Source: Mucilaginibacter tolerans (lineage in GTDB: Bacteria; Bacteroidota; Bacteroidia; Sphingobacteriales; Sphingobacteriaceae). Taken from it: DNA of 64,000 nucleotides. The position numbers and the translations under genes were made by a program. The notes below the pieces were generated by a model. That model was given only the letters and a program-made list of their open reading frames with translations. It ran no database searches and was not told where the DNA came from. This document shows, in pieces, positions 8,292 through 16,313 of the stretch (position 1 is the stretch's first letter; each line of letters opens with the position of its first letter). The stretch covers positions 86,765-150,764 of the forward strand of contig NZ_JAUMKB010000012.1 in assembly GCF_030519375.1 (NCBI RefSeq), in the 5' to 3' direction.

Positions 8292-9212
8292 ATGAAAGCA
8301 ATGCAATTCACCGTCTTCGGAGATTCCGGGGTGATACAATTAAACCAGGTTGATCAGCCACAGCCTAAAGAGAATGAAGTTTTAATTAAGATAGCGGCTA
8401 CCACAGTCAACCCTATAGACATGAAGGTACGCTCCGGATTCATGCAAAAAATAATGCCGGTGAATTTACCTTATATCCCCGGGTCAGACGTTAGCGGCAC
8501 GGTAGCGGCTGTTGGAAGCGGGGTTTCCCGTTTAAAAGTCGGGGATAAAGTATTCGCCAGTACATTTGGCGGCACTTACGCGGAGTACGTAGCGCTTAAA
8601 GAGGATCAAACAGCGCTGATTCCCAATAATATAGGCTTTGATGAAGCCGCATCCCTGGCGGTTCCGCTGGCTACCTCCTACTCATTTTTAATAGAGGGCG
8701 GTGGGCTAAAGCCGGGGCAACGTGTATTGATACATGGCGCATCCGGCGGTGTGGGGAGCATTATGGTACAGATGGCGAAAGCGCTAGGCGCATATGTAAT
8801 CGGGACAGCATCAGGTGATGGGCTTGCACTGGCAAAGTCCCTGGGTGCAGACGAAGTAATTGATTATAAAACACAGGATTTTACCAAACTGGTAAAAGAT
8901 GTTGATTTGGTGATTGACCTGGTAGGCGGTGAAACACAAACCAAATCATTTGAGGTTGTGAAGGAGGGCGGCAGATTATTGAGCGCCGTTATGCCACCAT
9001 CCGAAGAACTGGCGCAACAGCACCACATCACAGCCAAATTTATATCATCTACCCCATCTCATAAAAAACTCGGATTTGGCGCTAAGTTGGTTGAAGAAGG
9101 AAAAATCAAAACGCAGGTAGCCAAAATCGTGAAACTGGAAGATGCTGCACAGGCACAAGACCTTGTTTCTGCGGGTGGAGTGAATGGCAAGGTAGTGCTG
9201 GAGATTAATTAG
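8292..9212 (+). CDS. NADP-dependent medium-chain oxidoreductase (quinone-reductase type)
   Basis: 306 residues. N-terminal GroES-like fold (VNPIDMKVRSG, IPGSDVSGTVAAVGSGVSRLKVGD) and Rossmann domain with GASGGVGSIMVQMAKALGA, then LGADEVIDY. The zinc ligands of alcohol dehydrogenases are absent, placing it with zeta-crystallin/quinone-reductase enzymes that reduce quinones or enones with NADPH. It ends 138 bases before a strong hairpin shared with the convergent PRC-barrel gene. Confidence 0.93.
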   Translation: MKAMQFTVFGDSGVIQLNQVDQPQPKENEVLIKIAATTVNPIDMKVRSGFMQKIMPVNLPYIPGSDVSGTVAAVGSGVSRLKVGDKVFASTFGGTYAEYVALKEDQTALIPNNIGFDEAASLAVPLATSYSFLIEGGGLKPGQRVLIHGASGGVGSIMVQMAKALGAYVIGTASGDGLALAKSLGADEVIDYKTQDFTKLVKDVDLVIDLVGGETQTKSFEVVKEGGRLLSAVMPPSEELAQQHHITAKFISSTPSHKKLGFGAKLVEEGKIKTQVAKIVKLEDAAQAQDLVSAGGVNGKVVLEIN

Positions 9213-9350
9213 CACAAAACCACGAATATAAGATTGTTAATCATGCTGCTACCACTCAACAAATTACAACATGCTGACTAGCAATAACAAACTGATGTTA
9301 CACGCGTGCACCTCCCGTGAACGTAAACGCTGGCAACAACTTAAAAATAA

Positions 9351-9376
9351 AAAAGCGGGCGGTATAACCCGCTTTT
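9351..9376. terminator. Bidirectional terminator between convergent genes
   Basis: AAAAGCGGG and CCCGCTTTT, nine-base arms with an 8-base loop, form a hairpin with A-runs before and T-runs after, between the reductase (+) and PRC-barrel (-) genes. Confidence 0.85.
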
Positions 9377-9384
9377 GAATAGTT

Positions 9385-9936
9385 TTATTCATCGTCATAA
9401 TTACGATTACGGTGACGATGATGATAAAAATTATCATCATCAAAATGCCGGTGATGATAAAACTCGTCTCTTACATAATCATCCTTTTCCGGAGGTTCCA
9501 ATATCCTGCGGATAGCTACTTCGATGTGACGCGAAACGCGTCCTTTTTCATATAAGGGAAGCTCGTCCAGTTGCTCGGCTGTAACGGTGTGTAAATACAC
9601 TACTTTTTCGTCCAGCGTCGGGTCGTACGAATTGTAGGCCGGATCGCGGGGTTCATGTTTATGACGGTCAGCCCGGGTATACAATTCGGCCATCCCTATT
9701 GGGATAAGCACACGCCTGTCGTCCTGAATACCAAGTTCGTTATCATCAAGATCGGCAATAAGATACCGTACCTTGCGCGAATAGGTATCAAAAAGCAAGT
9801 CCTTCACTTTTCCTACTCTTTTGCCACTGCGAGCCCTTATCTTCCAGCCTGTAATGTCCGGTTCCCCGTCGACGATCTCAAAATTGCTATCGTGGAGTTC
9901 CTCCATGTGATGATCTATTTTTTCTACAGTTGCCAT
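9385..9936 (-). CDS. PRC-barrel domain protein with His-rich tail
   Basis: 183 residues. Residues about 20-110 match the PRC-barrel fold: ITGWKIRARSGKRVGKVKDLLFDTYSRKVRYLIADLDD and VLIPIGMAEL. A second region follows (VTAEQLDELPLYEKGRVSRHIEVAIRRIL), and the last 30 residues are rich in His, Asp, Tyr and Asn (FYHHRHFDDDNFYHHRHRN). PRC-barrel proteins of this type are common stress genes in Bacteroidota. The His tail could bind metal (inference). Preceded at 24 bases by a one-helix membrane protein in the same operon. Confidence 0.88.
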   Translation of the reverse strand: MATVEKIDHHMEELHDSNFEIVDGEPDITGWKIRARSGKRVGKVKDLLFDTYSRKVRYLIADLDDNELGIQDDRRVLIPIGMAELYTRADRHKHEPRDPAYNSYDPTLDEKVVYLHTVTAEQLDELPLYEKGRVSRHIEVAIRRILEPPEKDDYVRDEFYHHRHFDDDNFYHHRHRNRNYDDE

Positions 9937-9960
9937 AATTTTCTATTTGAGGGTTAATTC

Positions 9961-10143
9961 CTAAACAATATTTCCGATTGCTGCAAACGCCATAGATATG
10001 TATGGATGATTTTCTACCATCGGCTTGCCTCCGCTTTTATAAACATAAAAGTAGTAGTAGGCTGCAGCAATGATAATGATGAAGACAATGAGCCATACCC
10101 ACCAGGTACTACGGCTCCGTGGTTTTACTTCTAAATGTGCCAT
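9961..10143 (-). CDS. Small single-pass membrane protein
   Basis: 60 residues: basic N-terminus (VKPRSRSTWW), one strong transmembrane helix at about 14-34 (VWLIVFIIIIAAAYYYFYVY), and a short C-terminus. It resembles the small membrane proteins often found beside PRC-barrel stress genes in Sphingobacteriaceae. No function can be assigned. First gene of a two-gene minus operon. Confidence 0.65.
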   Translation of the reverse strand: MAHLEVKPRSRSTWWVWLIVFIIIIAAAYYYFYVYKSGGKPMVENHPYISMAFAAIGNIV

Positions 10144-10263
10144 GTTTTTAATAGATAGGTATATATTATAAACAAGCGTTTTACAATAAGTTTTTATATT
10201 TTCTTAAAAAGAAAGGCACCATTCTTGTACAACTTATATTCTAACCAAACCACCGATTTAGTT

Positions 10264-10632
10264 ATGGAAAAAAATGTATTAGTAATCGAAGACGAACCAA
10301 TAATTGCTGAGATGATCGGCATTATTTTAGAGATACAGGGATTGAACGTGATCAGCTTATCAGATACAGGTCGCGCCCGGGACAAACTGCATAGTAAGGA
10401 AATAAATCTGGTGTTGCTGGACCTTAATTTGCGGGGTGAAGGTGGTCAGGAATTTTGTGAATACATAAAAGGGCAGGACGACCTAAAAGATATACCTGTT
10501 ATTTTAGTATCGGCAAATATCGACATTGACCAAATAAAAGAAGAGTGCCACGCCGATGACATTATCCGCAAACCTTTTAATATCGACGACTTTATGGTGA
10601 AAGTAAGTCACTACGTGGAAACATTGGCTTAA
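10264..10632 (+). CDS. Stand-alone receiver-domain response regulator
   Basis: 122 residues from ATG 10264 (13 codons upstream are open but lack support). Acidic pocket EDE (9-11), phospho-acceptor Asp53 in VLLDLNL, Ser in ILVSAN, and Lys in RKPFNID. There is no output domain, so it acts by protein contact or as a phosphate sink. No kinase is adjacent. Its stop overlaps the stop of the convergent secreted protein gene by three to four bases. Confidence 0.92.
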   Translation: MEKNVLVIEDEPIIAEMIGIILEIQGLNVISLSDTGRARDKLHSKEINLVLLDLNLRGEGGQEFCEYIKGQDDLKDIPVILVSANIDIDQIKEECHADDIIRKPFNIDDFMVKVSHYVETLA

Positions 10633-12254
10633 TGGGTGCCTAAATCGATAAATAGCTGGTTACGGTCAGGTGTCAACCTGAAGGTATTGCGCGAATCCAT
10701 TTTTCCCTTGCCCAGTTCAACCTTATAAGATACACCTTCTGACTGAGCCGTTACCCCCCTTGCAGATATCTTTTGAAAGGGCAGTTTTGCATCTTTCGCG
10801 GCATCCAGGTCAAGAAACCATTTTGTGCCAGCCGGCGCCATCATACTCATTGCGATTTGCCGATCTGTAAAAACCATTCTAAGGGTTCCCTTAAAACTTT
10901 TTACCGGCCAGTTAACAATCAGTTTGCCCGGCTCCCGGTCTGAAACAGCCGGATCGTCAAATTTGATCAGCAAATCCTTTCCGTTGACTGACATTTTGAA
11001 TTTCAGTCCTGCAGAAATTTCTTTGGTACCCCACAAATAACCATCAACCAATGGGAGTGTAAAGAATCTGCATTCGTTGCTTGTCACAGGCTTGGTTTCA
11101 TAGCCTGATACCATTTTCTCGTCAAAAAGATGGATATCCCTGAATCGTAATGTACTGTCATCCCAATACAGGTTGGCCCGGTAAAATCGGCTATCAAACC
11201 AGATGCTTTTCTTGTCGCCGCCGGGCAGGTCTTCAGTGGCTGATACAGATGTAGACGGCGTTACCTTAAAATGCGATTTGAACCATTCGCCCGAGGCAGC
11301 CAGTGTTTCTACCCGTATCTTTTTCTCGTCACGAAGTTTTGCGATTAACGGGAACTGCATGGTCAATCCTTTTTCCATTGCGTTCCAGGTGAAAGAATTC
11401 TCCTGTCCGGCCTGGGTGTAGGCAAAAGCCATAGAAGGACCGTTTACAAATTGCTTAAAAAACCAATCCACCCATACAGAATCGCCGCCCGCTTTTGGAT
11501 ACACGGGCTCAAGGGTAATCACACCCTGCCTTTCGCCGCCGAGGCCATTATCATACTGCCTTATCGGGTCGCTGCCCAGCATCCTGAAAATAGGAACCGG
11601 TATTTGGGCGGCCTCATGCTGCGCAGGCATATAAGCGTTTATTTTGCTCGGGTAATAAGCCTGGTTCCAATACCCTCCCCATAGCGTGTAACCATCAGTA
11701 CCGTACTGATCTTTGCAATTTGCCGAAGCGGCGATATGGTATTTGGTGTACATATAGTTGAGGCTGTAGGCATCGATAAACCATGAGGCGATGGATTTTG
11801 GATAGTAACCAAATATGTGCTTAAAATCGCGCATGTAAGTGTCGATCAGCTTTCTGCGTTCGGTTTGCGTATAGCCTGTTGAGAAACCAATATTAGCCCG
11901 CCAATCCCAGGGGTAGCGTCCGCGCCATTTCATTCCCGAGTGTTCTACCAGGGGCTGGGGTATTTCCCACCATGCTCCTATCTCAAAACTGTTTTTCGGA
12001 AGCTGTTTTAACAATTTTTGATAGCGCGGATCCATCAATGCATCATATTGCAGCAGAAACGTCCCGCCGAGGTGATATTTCTTCATCAGTTCAACTTGCT
12101 TCACCACGGTTTCATACAGTACATCTTCGGTTATGGCAGGGTCGCGTGGTTCGAGCAGACGGATAAAGTTGACGATATTCACAATTCTCGGTTTCTGGCA
12201 GAAAACGGTGGAACCAATCAGAAGTAAAGCAAGGCAGATAAATAGTTTTTTCAT
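10629..12254 (-). CDS. Secreted protein with deacetylase/glycosidase-like (beta/alpha) fold, unassigned
   Basis: 541 residues from ATG 12254, giving a clear signal peptide (MKKLFICLALLLIGSTVFCQ); the upstream ATG 12278 only adds MLNLSASN. The N-terminal half has features of the glycoside hydrolase/deacetylase superfamily barrel: IVNFIRLLEPRDP, HLGGTFLLQYDALMDP, FEIGAWWEIPQPLVE, FKHIFGYYPKSIASWFIDAYSLNYM. The C-terminal third is beta-rich, like a sugar-binding or sandwich domain. I do not recognise a named family; carbohydrate processing in the periplasm is an inference. Confidence 0.7.
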   Translation of the reverse strand: MKKLFICLALLLIGSTVFCQKPRIVNIVNFIRLLEPRDPAITEDVLYETVVKQVELMKKYHLGGTFLLQYDALMDPRYQKLLKQLPKNSFEIGAWWEIPQPLVEHSGMKWRGRYPWDWRANIGFSTGYTQTERRKLIDTYMRDFKHIFGYYPKSIASWFIDAYSLNYMYTKYHIAASANCKDQYGTDGYTLWGGYWNQAYYPSKINAYMPAQHEAAQIPVPIFRMLGSDPIRQYDNGLGGERQGVITLEPVYPKAGGDSVWVDWFFKQFVNGPSMAFAYTQAGQENSFTWNAMEKGLTMQFPLIAKLRDEKKIRVETLAASGEWFKSHFKVTPSTSVSATEDLPGGDKKSIWFDSRFYRANLYWDDSTLRFRDIHLFDEKMVSGYETKPVTSNECRFFTLPLVDGYLWGTKEISAGLKFKMSVNGKDLLIKFDDPAVSDREPGKLIVNWPVKSFKGTLRMVFTDRQIAMSMMAPAGTKWFLDLDAAKDAKLPFQKISARGVTAQSEGVSYKVELGKGKMDSRNTFRLTPDRNQLFIDLGTH

Positions 12255-12430
12255 ATTAGACGCGCTTAAATTAAGCATCTATTTGATGAAATAGCAAATA
12301 AAATGATGAAAGATTGTGACCCCGCTAGTACAAATGTCGAACTCTTTTATGGAGGATGTCATGAAAATAATTGCACTGAAGAACAACGAATAAGCTTCTT
12401 TTTTCGGGTAGTCACTTAACTCATCAAGAA

Positions 12431-12461
12431 TTGCCTTTGCAAGCCAATTTGTGTAAATTTG
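12431..12461 (+). promoter_or_regulatory. Promoter of the AbiEii-type toxin-antitoxin pair
   Basis: TTG (12431-12433), 20-base spacer, TAAATTTG (12454-12461): an exact fit to the Bacteroidota -33/-7 pattern, 22 bases before ATG 12484. Confidence 0.65.
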
Positions 12462-12483
12462 TAATGAGTAAAAAAACTATTAT

Positions 12484-12801
12484 ATGTATTTTGACGACTA
12501 TCGAGACCATCCAGAAGCTAATCTTGACCTCGGGTTATTATGGGAATATAATCTCGCTGATTTTGACTATGAAGGCATGCGGGATATTGTCGTAGAAAGG
12601 GTGATCCAAAGAGGCTGGCCGAATGACTGGTATTTTATGTTGAACAGGTATGGAATCGAAGGGGTTAAGGCATCCGTCAAGAATATAGGCTACCTGAATG
12701 ACCGAGATATGAAATTTGTTAGCCAGCAATTCGACATACCATTAAAATCTATGAAATGCTTCGCAAAGAAACAGTTGGGGAACCAACATTGGAACTCTTA
12801 A
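12484..12801 (+). CDS. DUF6922-like protein, probable antitoxin of AbiEii pair
   Basis: 105 residues: FDDYRDHPEANLDLGLLWEYNLADFDYEGMRDIVVERVIQRGWPNDWYFMLNRYG, a pattern of small Bacteroidota proteins (DUF6922) placed just before AbiEii-type nucleotidyltransferases. The end (YLNDRDMKFVSQQF) may be a DNA-binding helix. Its last 46 bases overlap the toxin frame, strong coupling typical of toxin-antitoxin pairs. The antitoxin role is inferred from position. Confidence 0.72.
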   Translation: MYFDDYRDHPEANLDLGLLWEYNLADFDYEGMRDIVVERVIQRGWPNDWYFMLNRYGIEGVKASVKNIGYLNDRDMKFVSQQFDIPLKSMKCFAKKQLGNQHWNS

Positions 12802-13472
12802 AGAAATTAATGCAGGATGGCCTCCTGAAAGATTTTTTTCTGGTGGGCGGAACTGCTCTCTCTCTTCAGATTGGCCACAGGATCAGTATAGACCTTGATC
12901 TGTTTTCACAAAACAGTTTTGATAAAGAGTCATTATTGCCGGCATTAGAGGGAAATTATAAGTTCCAGCTTTCCTACGAAGCCCCTAATACACTTAAAGG
13001 CAAGATCGCCGGAGTGCAGGTCGATCTGATCACACACAATTATCCTTTGGTCAAACCTTTAATCGAACTGGAAGGCGTCCGAATGGCTGCGCCAGAAGAT
13101 ATTGCTGCAATGAAGCTCAACGCGATTTCTGGTACAGGCACGCGGTTAAAGGATTTTATTGATGTCGCTTATTTGTCTTCCGCGATGCCGCTCGCCGGTA
13201 TGATAGATGCATATGAAGTAAAATACCAATCGAGAAACCCTACCATGGTGATCAAAGCCCTCAACTATCATGACGACATCAATTTCAAGGAAAGAGTAGT
13301 AATGATAAATTCTAACTACGATTGGAAGCACATTGAACGTCGTCTAAAATTGATGATTACCGAGCCTCATAGGTTATTTAAAGAATCTCCGGATTTTGAT
13401 TTACATCAAGAGTTAAGGGTAACTCAGGGTAAAAGACCTCGCATGCGCAAAAGAGGTGGGATCAATCGATAG
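12756..13472 (+). CDS. Nucleotidyltransferase AbiEii/AbiGii toxin family protein
   Basis: 238 residues. The Pol-beta-type nucleotidyltransferase signature is present: FLVGGTALSLQIGHRISIDLDLFS, with GG at 31-32 and the catalytic Asp pair D46/D48; then VQVDLITHN and the KLNAI and RLKDFIDV motifs. Type IV AbiE toxins add nucleotides to target RNAs such as tRNA, halting growth and giving phage abortive infection. The second gene of a two-gene operon with the DUF6922-like protein. Near tRNA-like debris downstream, suggesting acquired DNA. Confidence 0.87.
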   Translation: MLRKETVGEPTLELLKKLMQDGLLKDFFLVGGTALSLQIGHRISIDLDLFSQNSFDKESLLPALEGNYKFQLSYEAPNTLKGKIAGVQVDLITHNYPLVKPLIELEGVRMAAPEDIAAMKLNAISGTGTRLKDFIDVAYLSSAMPLAGMIDAYEVKYQSRNPTMVIKALNYHDDINFKERVVMINSNYDWKHIERRLKLMITEPHRLFKESPDFDLHQELRVTQGKRPRMRKRGGINR

Positions 13473-13691
13473 TCGAGATAAATATTACAATTAACTCCGC
13501 AGGTGTATTTTTTTAAATCTAGCTGGAACCTTGGTGTGAAATCAACCTATAGGCACAGGATAGTGGCTTGAGTCGGTGGATTTATAATGGGATAGTATTT
13601 AATTCTTTGCAAACTCTGGCTAACCCCACGAAGGTTCGAACTCAAAAAACGGCTTTATAGTGCAGAAACACAATATCCGAAAATAGTCCAA

Positions 13692-13729
13692 AAACGAAAA
13701 CTGCCTCTATCGCAATTAGAGACGGTTTT
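13692..13729. terminator. Hairpin downstream of the toxin gene
   Basis: AAACGAAAACTGCCTCTA pairs imperfectly with TAGAGACGGTTTTTG, giving a stem of about ten pairs followed by TTTTT on the plus strand. It probably ends transcripts from the toxin-antitoxin side, although it lies about 220 bases after the stop. Confidence 0.5.
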
Positions 13730-13738
13730 TGAAATTCT

Positions 13739-13775
13739 GTGATCCTGCAGGGACTCGAACCCAGGACTACGGCAA
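13739..13775 (-). other. tRNA 3'-end-like fragment (possible att-site scar)
   Basis: On the minus strand the sequence reads CCTGGGTTCGAGTCCCTGC followed by AGGATCA: a T-arm with the TTCGA loop and what looks like a 3' acceptor strand. No D-arm, anticodon arm or 5' acceptor is found upstream within a tRNA length, so it is not a gene. Such 3' halves are left by integrases that use tRNA genes. A weaker GTTCGAA motif occurs at about 13633-13641. Confidence 0.4.
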
Positions 13776-13846
13776 AGATTTATTTAAATGACGCTAATCA
13801 TATTTCTTCTTCCCCAATAAGTGCTATTTTTATACCGATAAAAACT

Positions 13847-13868
13847 TAAACCTATACTCACAGGTTTA
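13847..13868. promoter_or_regulatory. Inverted repeat before cbpA
   Basis: TAAACCT and AGGTTTA, perfect seven-base arms with an 8-base spacer, end 20 bases before ATG 13889. Position suits an operator or a 5'-leader hairpin. No further support. Confidence 0.35.
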
Positions 13869-13888
13869 GGTTGTACAGATACCTGACT

Positions 13889-14830
13889 ATGGCCTTTATT
13901 GATTATTACAAAATACTCGGCTTGGATAAAAATGCATCCGATAAGGATATAAAAGCTGCTTATCGCAAGCTGGCACGTCAATACCATCCAGACCTTATCC
14001 CCAACGATCCTGAAGCCAACAAAAAATTTCAGCAGATAAACGAAGCCAACGAGGTATTAAGTGATCCTGAAAAACGCAAAAAGTATGACAAATACGGCGA
14101 GCACTGGCAACATGGCGAGGAGCATGAACAATACGCACGTCAGCAGCAGCAAAACCGGCAGCAGTATGGCGGCGGTCAGTATAGTGGCTTCGGCGGAGGT
14201 TTCGGACAAGGCTTTGAGAGTTTTGAAAATTTCGGCGATGGCGGCGATTTCTCTGATTTCTTTCAGCAAATGTTTGGCGGAAGCGGTGGTCGTACACGCG
14301 GACAAGCGAAATACCGGGGACAGGATTTTACGGCCGAATTGCACCTGAGTCTCCGCGAAGCAGCAGAGACCCATAAACAAACGCTGACTGTAAACGGCAA
14401 GCAGATTCGTATTACCATTCCTGCAGGTGTTGAAAATGGGCAAACAATAAAAATAGCAGGCCATGGCGGGCCGGGCAGCAACGGAGGACCAGCCGGCGAC
14501 CTGTACATCACTTTCGCGATTGCAAATGATCCGTATTTTAAGCGCTCAGGCGCCGATCTGTATGTTAACATCAAGACCGACCTTTACACTGCTGTTTTGG
14601 GTGGTGAGATTACCATTGATACTTTAACAGGAAAGGTAAAATTAAAGGTAGCCGCAGGAACCCAAAATGGCACCAAAGTAAAACTGAAAGGCAAAGGCTT
14701 CCCGGTTTATAAAAAAGATGGAGAGTTTGGCGATCTGTATCTAACTTACGAAGTTCAGTTGCCGACCAATATTACTGAAAAACAAAGAGAATTGTTTACT
14801 CAACTAGCTGAAAGCGAAAAGGTGAAATAG
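13889..14830 (+). CDS. cbpA: DnaJ-like co-chaperone CbpA
   Basis: 313 residues from ATG 13889. J domain at 1-70 with HPD at 33-35 (YRKLARQYHPDLIP), a Gln-rich then Gly/Phe-rich linker (QQQNRQQYGGGQYSGFGGGFGQGF), and two C-terminal DnaJ beta-sandwich domains (LHLSLREAAETHKQTL, GAGDLYITF-like AGDLYITFAIANDPYFKRSGADLY). The Cys-rich zinc finger of true DnaJ is missing, so it is CbpA-type. It stimulates DnaK and binds clients. Followed by the modulator cbpM, which supports the identification. Confidence 0.93.
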   Translation: MAFIDYYKILGLDKNASDKDIKAAYRKLARQYHPDLIPNDPEANKKFQQINEANEVLSDPEKRKKYDKYGEHWQHGEEHEQYARQQQQNRQQYGGGQYSGFGGGFGQGFESFENFGDGGDFSDFFQQMFGGSGGRTRGQAKYRGQDFTAELHLSLREAAETHKQTLTVNGKQIRITIPAGVENGQTIKIAGHGGPGSNGGPAGDLYITFAIANDPYFKRSGADLYVNIKTDLYTAVLGGEITIDTLTGKVKLKVAAGTQNGTKVKLKGKGFPVYKKDGEFGDLYLTYEVQLPTNITEKQRELFTQLAESEKVK

Positions 14831-14924
14831 TTGATTGACTTGGATTAAGTTAGATTTAGTTGATTAAGTTCAGCACTCGATTTTATCTAGAGTTTAGAAA
14901 TTAGAATTTAGAGTTTTAAAGATT

Positions 14925-15221
14925 ATGTCTACTGCAACCCTGATATCTACTACTGAATTTTGCACCTGGCACCAGGTTGAGCATACTTTTATCCACTCAC
15001 TGAGCGAAGCTGGATTGATCGAAATTACGCTTATTGATCAAGACGAGTTTATCCATGAAACTCAACTGCAACGCCTGGAAAAAATGGTGCGCCTACATCA
15101 CGAGCTCGAGATTAACCTTGCCGGTATTGAGGCTATTACCCATTTATTGGACCGGGTGGAAGCCATGCACCAGGAAATGAGGCTCTTAAAAAACAGGCTT
15201 AGACTTTATGAACGCGACTGA
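14925..15221 (+). CDS. cbpM: Chaperone modulator CbpM
   Basis: 98 residues. MerR-like helical N-terminus (LISTTEFCTWHQVEHTFIHSLSEAGLIEI) and C-terminal coiled helix (LLDRVEAMHQEMRLLKNRLRLYERD), the layout of CbpM, which binds the J domain of CbpA and inhibits it. The place 94 bases after cbpA agrees. Six bases before the winged-helix gene, so all three may be co-transcribed. Confidence 0.88.
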   Translation: MSTATLISTTEFCTWHQVEHTFIHSLSEAGLIEITLIDQDEFIHETQLQRLEKMVRLHHELEINLAGIEAITHLLDRVEAMHQEMRLLKNRLRLYERD

Positions 15222-15227
15222 TCAGCT

Positions 15228-16313
15228 ATGACAGCGACTGACATCCGCGAACTACGCCTGCTAAATCAGCAACTGGCCTCACCGCATTTTACCCAGCCTG
15301 CCGATATTCTTTATTACATGGGTGCTATCCAATCGCAGGACTATGCGGGTGCCAAATGGGCAATTGCCCAGCGGCTTAAGGGTGTTACCGACAAGCCTAT
15401 TGAAGATGCTTTTACCAAGGGCGATATCATCCGCACCCATGTAATGCGCCCGACCTGGCACTTTGTTCATCCTAAAGATATCCGCTGGATGATTCAGCTA
15501 ACCGCACCCCGGATAATGACAATCGCCGGGACCCATCACAGGCAGCATAAACTCGATAATATTGTTTTCTCAAAAAGTGAAAAGGCCATTCTGCAAGCCA
15601 TGCAAGGCGGCAAACAATTAATGAGAGATGAAATCGCACAGGTATTGGAACAGGCGGGCGTGGCCACAGATGAGCAGCGTTTTATCCATATTATGATGCA
15701 AATGGAGCTTATTGGCCTGGTTTGCAGCGGCGGCAGGCAAGGGAAGCAATTCACTTATACGCTTTTGGATGAACGGGTTCCCCTATCAAAGCCATTTGAT
15801 AGGCTGGCGTCTCTTATCGCGTTAGCCGAACGTTATTTTATCTCGCACGGGCCTGCTACTTTGCAAGACTATGTTTGGTGGAGCGGGTTAACTGTAACAG
15901 ATGCTAAAGCAGGTCTGGAAGCAGTAAAACATAAGTTAACGAGCACATCAGCCGATGGCAATACTTATTGGTTCGTTGAACAGGAAAACGTGATAAAAAG
16001 CAAATCACCGGGCGCTTTTCTGCTACCGAACTACGACGAATATATTGTAAGCTATAAAGACAGAAGCGCTACCATCGCTGCATCCGATATTAACAAAGCT
16101 GATCCGAGAGGAACCATTTTCAATCATACGATTATTGCAAATGGTAAGGTCATTGGTATCTGGAAACGCACAATTGGGAAAACCAGGATTGACATTGAAC
16201 TGATCCCTTTTGCACCATTAAGCAAGGTAAACCAAACGGCTGTTACATCTGCAGCAAAGCGTTATGCTAATTTTCTGGGATCAAAGGATTTTACGATAAA
16301 TACTAAAAGGTAA
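15228..16313 (+). CDS. Winged helix DNA-binding domain-containing protein (HTH_42 family)
   Basis: 361 residues matching the YcaQ/HTH_42 family: LLNQQLASPHFTQPADILYYMGAIQSQDYAGAKWAIAQRL, THVMRPTWHFVHPKDIRWMI, HGPATLQDYVWWSGL, GAFLLPNYDEYIVSYKDR. Relatives with related folds are DNA glycosylases acting on crosslinks, but this shorter Bacteroidota/actinobacterial branch is not characterised. Last gene of the cbpA-cbpM group; its end overlaps the convergent regulator gene by 11 bases. Confidence 0.87.
   Translation: MTATDIRELRLLNQQLASPHFTQPADILYYMGAIQSQDYAGAKWAIAQRLKGVTDKPIEDAFTKGDIIRTHVMRPTWHFVHPKDIRWMIQLTAPRIMTIAGTHHRQHKLDNIVFSKSEKAILQAMQGGKQLMRDEIAQVLEQAGVATDEQRFIHIMMQMELIGLVCSGGRQGKQFTYTLLDERVPLSKPFDRLASLIALAERYFISHGPATLQDYVWWSGLTVTDAKAGLEAVKHKLTSTSADGNTYWFVEQENVIKSKSPGAFLLPNYDEYIVSYKDRSATIAASDINKADPRGTIFNHTIIANGKVIGIWKRTIGKTRIDIELIPFAPLSKVNQTAVTSAAKRYANFLGSKDFTINTKR

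Noticed and set aside
13739..13775. Full tRNA gene
   Set aside because: Only the T-arm and part of the acceptor can be drawn; no anticodon arm or 5' half is present.
12431..13800. Complete genomic island or prophage
   Set aside because: No integrase, capsid or direct repeat pair is visible around the toxin-antitoxin unit.
14263..14574. Minus-strand frame across the cbpA glycine-rich region
   Set aside because: Composition reflects the repetitive Gly/Phe codons of cbpA on the other strand.
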